9,837 nucleotides of DNA. Source: an uncultured Lachnospiraceae bacterium. Lineage in GTDB: Bacteria > Bacillota > Clostridia > Lachnospirales > Lachnospiraceae. Position 1 is the stretch's first letter, and each line of letters begins with the position of its first letter. This document shows, piece after piece, positions 1 through 6,263 of the stretch. The notes below the pieces were generated by a model, which was not told the origin of the DNA, did not search any database, and worked only from the letters and a program-made list of their open reading frames with translations. The stretch spans positions 1 through 9,837 of the forward strand of contig CAJTXH010000108.1 in the NCBI GenBank assembly GCA_910580005.1, given 5' to 3'. The translations under genes were made by a program, and so were the position numbers.

Positions 1-3
1 GGC

Positions 4-22
4 ACGGAAACCGTCCGTTTTT
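4..22 (+). terminator. Weak terminator-like hairpin at the left edge
   Basis: A 5-bp stem (ACGGA at 4-8 with TCCGT at 14-18) with a 5-nt loop is followed by a run of Ts (18-22). It could close an upstream plus-strand gene lying outside the window. The right arm could equally belong to a larger hairpin whose left arm is cut off by the window edge. The short stem keeps confidence low. Confidence 0.3.
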
Positions 23-63
23 ACACAAACACAGGATAACTGGAAATTTATGAAATGGACGTG

Positions 64-100
64 AAGTTTGCTATAAACTGATTGTATAGCAAACTTTTTT
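64..100 (+). terminator. Strong intrinsic terminator or attenuator upstream of the kinase
   Basis: A perfect 12-bp inverted repeat (AAGTTTGCTATA at 64-75, TATAGCAAACTT at 85-96) encloses a 9-nt loop, and six Ts follow at 95-100. There is no T-run on the other side, so it works for plus-strand transcription only. The simplest reading is termination of the upstream unit. Because it lies 57 nt before the kinase start, it could also be an attenuator for that gene if transcription begins to the left of the window. Confidence 0.8.
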
Positions 101-103
101 GTG

Positions 104-133
104 TTAAACTGAACTTAGTGTTTTATTTATAAG
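104..133 (+). promoter_or_regulatory. Possible sigma-A-type promoter for the kinase
   Basis: A TATAAG hexamer at 128-133 is a fair -10 element. The best -35 in reach is TTAAAC at 104-109 with an 18-nt spacer, which is a poor match to TTGACA. The place is right, between the terminator at 64-100 and the ribosome binding site at 143-149, but the motif match alone is weak. Confidence 0.3.
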
Positions 134-142
134 TGTACTTAC

Positions 143-149
143 AAGGAGG
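143..149 (+). promoter_or_regulatory. Ribosome binding site of the kinase gene
   Basis: AAGGAGG sits 8 nt before the ATG at 158. It is a near-perfect Shine-Dalgarno sequence and fixes the start at 158, which places the unusual N-terminal domain inside the protein. Confidence 0.85.
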
Positions 150-157
150 AAATATAT

Positions 158-3100
158 ATGTATCATTGCCATATTCGTTTTTATCTGGCAGGCGGACAGC
201 ATGGTATATTTGAAATTATAAAAAAAATGTCCCCGCTTGAACATTTTACACATGAATTTTACGAGAGCGGCGCACCTGAAACTTCACTAGCAGCTGGTGC
301 AGACGCAATATTTGCAGACCTTACAGGCACAGATGCCAGAAAAACGCTGCAATCCCTGTTTTCTGCCAAAAGAAAAGAGGCCAGCCTTATTCTCCTTGCA
401 GATAAAGACCAGGTTGCATCCCTGTCAGGCAGTTATAATGAAGCCAGCGATATCTGGGTACTGCCTATGGCAGATGAGGAACTAAGCTTCCGCTTCCTGA
501 GATGGCAGCAGGCATATAAAAAAGACAAAGACCACTGGCAGGATAAACAGTATTTAGACACAGCCATGAACAGTGTGCCAAACCTTGTATGGTACAAAGA
601 CAGAAATGGCATACACCATAAAGTAAATAAAAGCTTCTGCAAGACAGTAAATAAAACAAAACAACAGATAGAAGGACGGAGGCACGCATATATATGGGAT
701 GTTGAACAAGATGACCCTGCCTGCATAGAATCTGAAAATGAAGTTATAAGCACAAGAAAAACCTGTATAGCTGAGGAAACAGTTAAAACTGGCGATGGCA
801 TAAAACTTCTTACTACTTATAAATCCCCATTATATGATATTGATGGCAGCGTAATGGGAACAGTTGGCATAGCTATTGATATAACACAGGAACGTGCATA
901 TGAACATGAATTAATAAAAAAGAACCTCACACTGGAAAAGGTTTTTACTTCGCTTGATTGTGGCATTATGACACATTCGCTTGACGGGACACATATAATC
1001 AGCATAAACAGGGCAGCACTTAATATACTTGGCTACAGCACAAAAAAAGAATTAATGGAAAGCGGGTTTGATTTAGTTGCACCATCTGTCGTTGAAGAAG
1101 ACAGGCAAAAGCTGAGAAAACATATCCAGAAACTGGATAAACCAAATGATACTGTTAATGTTGAATACCGTGTACGGCATGATAACGGGCAGATATTACA
1201 TATAATGGGCAATATCAAATTGCTTGAAGAAGATGGCACACTGTTCTACCAGCGTTTCCTGCTGGACTGTACTGACCAGAAATTAAAAGAAAAAAGGGAG
1301 CGCATGGAAAATGAAAGACGCCATATGGAGCTTATACAGGCATTAAGTGTAGATTTCCAGCTTGTCTTGTTCTTTGACCTTGATACTGGCATGGGAAACC
1401 TTCTCCAGCTTACTGATAACAGCCGCTATAAGTTTGACTACACATTTAATAAAGAGATTTCAATTGACGCATTTATGGAACTTTTTATCAATAAGACTGT
1501 CTATGAAGGCGATAAGGAAATACTGCGTAATGTCTCTTCTGTTGCTTATATTAAAAAAGAGCTTTCGGAAAAGAAGCTTTATTATGTTAATTTCAGGATT
1601 GCCAGGGATGACAGCATTGAATATTTCCAGATGAAAGTTGTAAGGGCAGGCAACTGGGCAGAAAACAGGGGCATTGTCCTCGGATTTTGCAGTGTAGATG
1701 AAGAAACACGCAAGGAAATGGAGCAGAAAAACCTTCTTGAAGACGCCTTGCACCAGGCAAAAAGGGCAAGCAGGGCAAAAAGCGTATTTCTTTCCAATAT
1801 GTCACACGATATACGTACACCTATGAATGCAATAGTAGGATTTACAAACCTGGCTGTTACACATATTGACAATAAAGAGCAGGTCAAGGAATACCTAAGC
1901 AAAATTATGACATCAGGCAACCACCTTTTAAGCCTTATTAATGATGTGCTTGATATGAGCCGTATTGAAAGCGGCAAAATACACCTTGAAGAAAAACCAT
2001 GCAGCCTTCCAGATATTTTACATGGGCTTCACAATATTATACAGGCAGATGTACATGCAAAACAGCTTGAACTGTATATAGATACCATAGATGTATTTGA
2101 TGAAGATATTTACTGCGACAAATTAAGGCTTAACCAGGTACTTTTAAACCTTTTAAGCAATTCTATCAAATACACAGGCGCTGGCGGTTCTGTCAGCATG
2201 AGGATTACTGAGAAAACTGGTGCCCCGTCTGGTTACGCAAATTTTGAGTTTGTTATTAAAGACACCGGAATTGGTATGAGTGAAGAATTTGTATCACATA
2301 TTTTTGAGCCGTTTGAAAGGGAACAGAATATAACTACAAGCGGTATACAGGGAACAGGGCTTGGAATGGCTATTACCAAAAATATTGTTGATATGATGAA
2401 TGGAACAATTGAAGTAAAAAGCGAACAAGGCGTAGGTACAGAATTTTATGTTTCATTTACATTCCGCTTATTTGCAGAAGAAAAAAAACCAAAAGACATA
2501 CAGGAACTGAAAGGCTGCCGTGCGCTTGTAGTAGATGACGACTTTAACACATGTGACAGCGTTTCATATATGCTTGGGCAGATTGGAATGAGTGCAGAAT
2601 GGACATTATCAGGCAAAGAGGCTGTACTACGTACCCACCAGGCAATTATGCGTGGCAATGATTACCGTGTATATATTGTTGACTGGCTGCTGCCTGACAT
2701 GAATGGTGTTGAAGTTGCCAGAAGGATTAAAAAAGAAACAGGCGGCAATGCACCAATTATTGTACTGACTGCATATGACTGGTCTGATATAGAAGCTGAG
2801 GCAAAAGAGGCTGGTGTAACTGCATTCTGTAGTAAGCCACTGTTTTTATCAGAACTCAGCAGTTGTTTAAAATCTATTATAAATAATGACAAAGAAAAAA
2901 AAGAAGAAAGCATAAGCAATAAAAAACGCCATACAGGACGTATCCTGCTTGCAGAAGATATTGACTTAAACCAGGAAATTGCCTGCACTCTTTTAAATGA
3001 ATCAGGCTTTTCTACAGAAGTTGTCGGCAATGGAAAAATTGCACTTGAAATGGTAAGCAAATCTGAACCTGGATATTATAAACTAGTGCTCATGGATATA

Positions 3101-3310
3101 CAGATGCCAGTAATGAATGGCTATGAAGCTACAAAGGCAATCAGGAAACTTGAAAATAAAGAACTTGCTTCTATACCTATTATAGCAATGACTGCCAACG
3201 CATTTGAGGAAGATAAGCAAGAAGCACTAAAAAGCGGTATGAACGGACATATCCCAAAACCTATTGATATTGATAATCTTTTCAGCACATTGGATAAAAT
3301 AATCAAATAA
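158..3310 (+). CDS. Cytosolic multi-PAS hybrid sensor histidine kinase with two receivers
   Basis: This 1050-residue protein has no membrane segment or signal peptide, so it should sense a cytoplasmic or diffusible cue. Domains in order: a receiver-like fold without the acidic pair (about 1-118); PAS (about 133-248); PAS (about 257-376); a PAS-like region (about 390-515); a short coiled coil (about 515-545); HisKA with SHDIRTPMN and phospho-accepting His550; and HATPase (about 650-765) with Asn668 in the N box, DTGIGM at 702-707 and GTGLGM at 732-737. Receiver 1 (about 788-905) has acidic residues 793-795, Asp842, Thr871 and Lys893. Receiver 2 (about 930-1048) has Glu933/Asp934, Asp980, Thr1012 and Lys1034. 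A Lys/Glu-rich linker joins the two receivers. Both receivers look phosphorylatable. There is no HPt domain and no DNA-binding output, so onward phosphotransfer needs partners elsewhere. The gene ends in tandem TAA stops and no kinase partner adjoins it. The signal is unknown. Confidence 0.95.
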   Translation: MYHCHIRFYLAGGQHGIFEIIKKMSPLEHFTHEFYESGAPETSLAAGADAIFADLTGTDARKTLQSLFSAKRKEASLILLADKDQVASLSGSYNEASDIWVLPMADEELSFRFLRWQQAYKKDKDHWQDKQYLDTAMNSVPNLVWYKDRNGIHHKVNKSFCKTVNKTKQQIEGRRHAYIWDVEQDDPACIESENEVISTRKTCIAEETVKTGDGIKLLTTYKSPLYDIDGSVMGTVGIAIDITQERAYEHELIKKNLTLEKVFTSLDCGIMTHSLDGTHIISINRAALNILGYSTKKELMESGFDLVAPSVVEEDRQKLRKHIQKLDKPNDTVNVEYRVRHDNGQILHIMGNIKLLEEDGTLFYQRFLLDCTDQKLKEKRERMENERRHMELIQALSVDFQLVLFFDLDTGMGNLLQLTDNSRYKFDYTFNKEISIDAFMELFINKTVYEGDKEILRNVSSVAYIKKELSEKKLYYVNFRIARDDSIEYFQMKVVRAGNWAENRGIVLGFCSVDEETRKEMEQKNLLEDALHQAKRASRAKSVFLSNMSHDIRTPMNAIVGFTNLAVTHIDNKEQVKEYLSKIMTSGNHLLSLINDVLDMSRIESGKIHLEEKPCSLPDILHGLHNIIQADVHAKQLELYIDTIDVFDEDIYCDKLRLNQVLLNLLSNSIKYTGAGGSVSMRITEKTGAPSGYANFEFVIKDTGIGMSEEFVSHIFEPFEREQNITTSGIQGTGLGMAITKNIVDMMNGTIEVKSEQGVGTEFYVSFTFRLFAEEKKPKDIQELKGCRALVVDDDFNTCDSVSYMLGQIGMSAEWTLSGKEAVLRTHQAIMRGNDYRVYIVDWLLPDMNGVEVARRIKKETGGNAPIIVLTAYDWSDIEAEAKEAGVTAFCSKPLFLSELSSCLKSIINNDKEKKEESISNKKRHTGRILLAEDIDLNQEIACTLLNESGFSTEVVGNGKIALEMVSKSEPGYYKLVLMDIQMPVMNGYEATKAIRKLENKELASIPIIAMTANAFEEDKQEALKSGMNGHIPKPIDIDNLFSTLDKIIK

Positions 3311-3316
3311 TAAATT

Positions 3317-3345
3317 ACAGGGGGCATTTTAATCTGCCCCTCTGT
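3317..3345. terminator. Shared stem-loop between convergent genes
   Basis: ACAGGGGGCA at 3317-3326 pairs with TGCCCC at 3335-3340 and CTGT at 3342-3345, leaving T3341 bulged and an 8-nt loop. It lies just after the kinase stop. On the minus strand it covers the last codons of the DUF308 gene, with that gene's stop codon in the loop. GC-rich pairing between convergent genes suggests a bidirectional terminator, but neither side has a clear T-run. Confidence 0.45.
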
Positions 3346-3880
3346 TATCCTGGTTTATGAATACAAGTATAACAAGGTCAATTACTGCACCTATAATCAT
3401 TGATACTGCAACAAACCTCCATAAGACCACTGTTGTTTTGAACGGGTTTAAAAGTATCACTGTTGCAAGCACTATTGAAACCCCTGCACCTGCTGCCGCC
3501 ATATGCCACTGTTCTTTCTTTATGCGCAGCATATCTACAGCCCACTGTATTCTCATAATGCCTGTAAACAGTATAACCAGCCCATATAAAACCGTCAGGA
3601 GAGGGAACGTTGTAATAATCCATTCTTTTTTAAATACACATAAAAGTCCGCCTAATATGGCACATATCCCTTTTATAAGACCCTGCTCTAATTGCGCTTC
3701 CATTGGATCAATACGGAAATACCGCAGTATTGTAAATGCCCCTGTTAATAAAAGAAGGATGCCTGCTGCTGTAATAATCCCTGCTGTAAAAACTAATGGG
3801 TCAGCCATAAGCAGGACGCCTACTATTATTTCACAGACACATACAACCACTTTTCCAAGAACTGTATTCCATTTTTTCAT
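3329..3880 (-). CDS. DUF308/HdeD-type membrane protein
   Basis: The 183-residue protein is mostly hydrophobic and has about six predicted membrane helices (roughly residues 8-27, 29-51, 67-84, 87-109, 126-145 and 150-173). A short basic N-terminus (MKKW) and a charged loop near 54-66 break the pattern. The size, the Gly-rich paired helices and the helix-Asp-Pro turn resemble the DUF308/HdeD family of inner-membrane proteins, which is linked to acid resistance in E. coli and has no defined activity in Firmicutes. The ATG at 3880 has only a weak Shine-Dalgarno (TAGG, 8 nt upstream), so translation may be modest. It lies 62 nt after the serpin on the same strand with a hairpin between, so it may be a read-through gene or a separate unit. 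I saw no good promoter. The family call rests on topology and general resemblance. Confidence 0.75.
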   Translation of the reverse strand: MKKWNTVLGKVVVCVCEIIVGVLLMADPLVFTAGIITAAGILLLLTGAFTILRYFRIDPMEAQLEQGLIKGICAILGGLLCVFKKEWIITTFPLLTVLYGLVILFTGIMRIQWAVDMLRIKKEQWHMAAAGAGVSIVLATVILLNPFKTTVVLWRFVAVSMIIGAVIDLVILVFINQDNRGAD

Positions 3881-3918
3881 TGTAATAACCTACCATGCCT
3901 TTCAATTATTTACAGAAC

Positions 3919-3938
3919 ATGCCGCCATTTGGCGGCAT
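3919..3938 (-). terminator. Hairpin after the serpin gene
   Basis: A perfect 8-bp GC-rich stem (ATGCCGCC at 3919-3926, GGCGGCAT at 3931-3938) has a 4-nt loop and starts 5 nt past the serpin stop. The downstream minus-strand sequence has only scattered Ts, so it may end transcription partly, or act as a 3' stabiliser that lets some read-through into the DUF308 gene. Confidence 0.5.
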
Positions 3939-3942
3939 ATAA

Positions 3943-5487
3943 TTATATCCCCTGAACAACACCATAAAATGCTGGAAGCCATGATTCACAGTCTGCAATT
4001 ATATAAACAAAAGGCCTGTCAAGATAAACTGTCTTTTCTTCATATGGCACCATTGCTGAAACTGCAACTGCTATAACAACTGTTGCAGCGCCTGCTTTTG
4101 TTCCTTTTTCATCTACTTCAATAAATGTTTTGTGTATTACATCATCTATGCATAAATTGCCATCTGTACTTTTGCCTATTCCTGCAAAATCTGCCCTTGT
4201 ACTGTCAAATGCATCTGCCATTCCCATACCCTGTAACACTTCTTTAAGGCTTGCCTGGTATTCAGACTTAAATTTAGGGATTGCTGCATTTACATGTACT
4301 TTCCTCCTGCTGTTTATAAGTTTGCCCAGTTTTTCTGCATCAAGGCTTTTTACATATTTTTCTATAGACATTCCTTCCTCTGGCAGAAGGGCAATAAACG
4401 CATATTTGGAATCTGCATAATATTTTACAAACCCTGTTGTATTTTCATCTTCAATATATGTCCCCTCTTTAGAATACATAAGTGAAACATCCTGCTTTGT
4501 ACCATTTTCTTTAGTAAATTTTCCATCCCTTATTGAGTTTCCATCATAAATATCCTTCCACTCTGCATCAAATGCAAGTGCATTAATTAAATACATCATT
4601 GCATTTTGCGGAATATCATCTACAATCTCTTTAATCATGCCATCTGTATTTTTATCTACCCAGTTATTTATTTCAGCAGCCGTTTTACTGCTAAACTGTG
4701 ATGGAAATACTTCTGCCCCAAATATATCCTGGTTTTTCTTTATAAAATCTGGTTCTGTTTTAAATGAATTTATTTCATTAACCCAGATTGAGTTGGCAAT
4801 ATTAAATTTATAGTTATCACCAGAAGGCAGGGAATTATTATATTGTTCCAGGTAATTATTGCACTCATCTGAAGAAATCCCAAATACATCCTCCATCTGC
4901 GCAAGGGTACTGCCCTTTGCACCATTAGCTGTCATAGCCAGCGCATTAAAAATTGAAACTGGCGAAACCATTATATTTTCATCTTTATGTAATAAGTTTT
5001 GTAAAATTCCTGAACCAAAACTGGTTATAGCATTCCACTCTTTGCTTTTTTCCTTAATATCCTGTCCTCCATTCTGTTTATCTGGCACTGGCGTATTCTC
5101 TGGTACAGGTATATTTTCTGGCATCTCCTGCCATGCTCCTGCCTTTACCATGACATTACAGGTATACGCATTGCCTTTAAATTTAGCCTGTACTTTTGCA
5201 CTGCCTTCTTTAATGCCATATATCTTAACACTTGCTGCCTTTTTATCCTTAAGCCTTATAATGTCTTTTCCTTTTTTAATGCTCCATTTTACTTTCTTTC
5301 CAGCGCTATTAAATTTTAATGTTTTATAGCTTCCCTCTGTAATTTCAAGTTTTTTACTGCTTAATACAGGCTTTTTGCCTGCAAATGCTGTATTCTTAGA
5401 TATAATTACAAATGCGGCAGCAGAAATAATTACAGATGCTGTAATTAAACCATATTTAATCTTTCTATTAATAAAAAACTTTGCCAT
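3943..5487 (-). CDS. Secreted serpin with an N-terminal Big_2-like domain
   Basis: This 514-residue protein has a basic N-terminus, a hydrophobic stretch (about 13-30) and a likely signal peptidase site after AFA at 36, so it is exported. Residues about 39-116 form a bacterial Ig-like (Big_2-type) domain, followed by a Pro-rich linker (about 121-136, PEN.PVP twice). The serpin domain spans about 150-514. Visible serpin landmarks are NIMVSPVSI near 171, NWVDKNTDGMI near 275, INALAF near 301, the hinge DEKGTKAGAATV (459-470), LDRPFVYII (489-497) and a C-terminal F.G.V motif. Small residues at P12-P9 mark an inhibitory serpin, which traps serine proteases by a one-time conformational change. Counting P15 as Gly462 gives Val476-Ser477 as P1-P1', which suits elastase-like enzymes. 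The loop to DRPF is about 5 residues longer than in antitrypsin, so P1 could lie at 476-481. No lipobox or LPXTG motif was seen. The gene begins 18 nt after the SWIM gene. Confidence 0.95.
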   Translation of the reverse strand: MAKFFINRKIKYGLITASVIISAAAFVIISKNTAFAGKKPVLSSKKLEITEGSYKTLKFNSAGKKVKWSIKKGKDIIRLKDKKAASVKIYGIKEGSAKVQAKFKGNAYTCNVMVKAGAWQEMPENIPVPENTPVPDKQNGGQDIKEKSKEWNAITSFGSGILQNLLHKDENIMVSPVSIFNALAMTANGAKGSTLAQMEDVFGISSDECNNYLEQYNNSLPSGDNYKFNIANSIWVNEINSFKTEPDFIKKNQDIFGAEVFPSQFSSKTAAEINNWVDKNTDGMIKEIVDDIPQNAMMYLINALAFDAEWKDIYDGNSIRDGKFTKENGTKQDVSLMYSKEGTYIEDENTTGFVKYYADSKYAFIALLPEEGMSIEKYVKSLDAEKLGKLINSRRKVHVNAAIPKFKSEYQASLKEVLQGMGMADAFDSTRADFAGIGKSTDGNLCIDDVIHKTFIEVDEKGTKAGAATVVIAVAVSAMVPYEEKTVYLDRPFVYIIADCESWLPAFYGVVQGI

Positions 5488-5492
5488 AATAA

Positions 5493-5499
5493 CCCCTCC
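5493..5499 (-). promoter_or_regulatory. Ribosome binding site of the serpin gene
   Basis: GGAGGGG on the minus strand lies 5 nt before the ATG at 5487, within the 18-nt gap after the SWIM stop codon. It supports the chosen start and efficient translation of the serpin from a shared message. The gap is too short for a separate promoter, although one inside the SWIM gene cannot be excluded. Confidence 0.75.
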
Positions 5500-5505
5500 A
5501 ATATT

Positions 5506-6240
5506 TTAAAGCACACCAAAAAGCCCTTCTATTTCATTTTCACCCATAATACGGCTGCTGGATGTATCTGCATTTTCAAGCATTTTCTCTATACGGTTTA
5601 AAATTGTTGCATCAATAAATTCTGAAATAGCAATTCCACGCAGGGTGAAAAAAAGCACAGGGTCTGTATCAAGCCTTGCACCAACGCCATAAAGCGCTGC
5701 TGCCACATGCTTGCACATATCTGCCCAGTCCGGGCAGCTGCAGTTAAAACTTATTTCCTGTGGGGAAGGGAAAAACATGCCCTTCTTTAACAGTGTTTCC
5801 TCCATATCTTCAGGAAACTTCCCTGCAAGCAAATCTTCTGCATGTTTAAGTTTTCCACTACACTGTTTAATAACTTCCTGCATTTTATCTTGTTTAAGAG
5901 GGCTTATATTTATCTTGATATCATAAGGTTTGCTACTGCTTCCAACAACTTTTGCCTTAACCACCCCATCATATATCCTAAGGTCTGCTACTGCGCCAGC
6001 CCTTACATAACGGCGTGCCCTTTCAAGCCTGTTGCCATAGTCTGCATAACGTTCAAGGTTATCACACCATGCCTTGCCCCACCAGCTTTTAGCAATTTTC
6101 TTCCCTTCAACTACTACAGGTTCCCAGAATTCACCCTTTTTCTTAGCTTTCCTTATACAGTCATTTGCCATGTCATTAAGTTCTGCCATTGTAACATACC
6201 TGTAATCCATATCCCAGTAACTGCCCATATAAACAACCAT
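5506..6240 (-). CDS. SWIM zinc-finger protein, partner of the SNF2 ATPase
   Basis: The 244-residue protein carries a SWIM zinc finger, CxCx6CxH, with Cys167, Cys169, Cys176 and His178 in NCSCPDWADMCKHVAAALYG. SWIM fingers bind zinc and are thought to contact DNA or protein. The N-terminal half has the conserved block of the bacterial SWIM family: SWWGKAWCDNLERYADYGNR (52-71), then ARRYVRAGAV (75-84) and a KPYDIKINISPL stretch. No enzymatic motif is visible. It is cytoplasmic, with no signal peptide. The gene starts 23 nt after the SNF2 stop, and the same pairing is known in Bacillus (ywqA/ywqB), so I infer it guides or regulates the SNF2 motor. The start is uncertain: ATG at 6240 sits only 2 nt from the SD-like GGAAGGG, while ATG at 6228 (residue 5) is 14 nt away. 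This affects four residues only. Confidence 0.9.
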   Translation of the reverse strand: MVVYMGSYWDMDYRYVTMAELNDMANDCIRKAKKKGEFWEPVVVEGKKIAKSWWGKAWCDNLERYADYGNRLERARRYVRAGAVADLRIYDGVVKAKVVGSSSKPYDIKINISPLKQDKMQEVIKQCSGKLKHAEDLLAGKFPEDMEETLLKKGMFFPSPQEISFNCSCPDWADMCKHVAAALYGVGARLDTDPVLFFTLRGIAISEFIDATILNRIEKMLENADTSSSRIMGENEIEGLFGVL

Positions 6241-6242
6241 AT

Positions 6243-6249
6243 CCCTTCC
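6243..6249 (-). promoter_or_regulatory. Ribosome binding site of the SWIM gene
   Basis: GGAAGGG on the minus strand lies in the 23-nt gap after the SNF2 stop. It is unusually close (2 nt) to ATG 6240 and rather far (14 nt) from ATG 6228, so it does not settle which of the two in-frame starts is used. Confidence 0.5.
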
Positions 6250-6263
6250 AACGAGAAATTCTG

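Noticed and set aside
3357..4076. A 239-codon open frame on the plus strand
   Set aside because: It runs antisense to the DUF308 gene and the end of the serpin, crosses the hairpin between them, and has the Thr/Ile/His-rich composition of a reverse-frame shadow.
4859..5329. A 156-codon plus-strand frame with hydrophobic stretches
   Set aside because: It is antisense to the serpin N-terminal half, and its hydrophobicity mirrors the Lys- and Glu-rich codons of the real gene.
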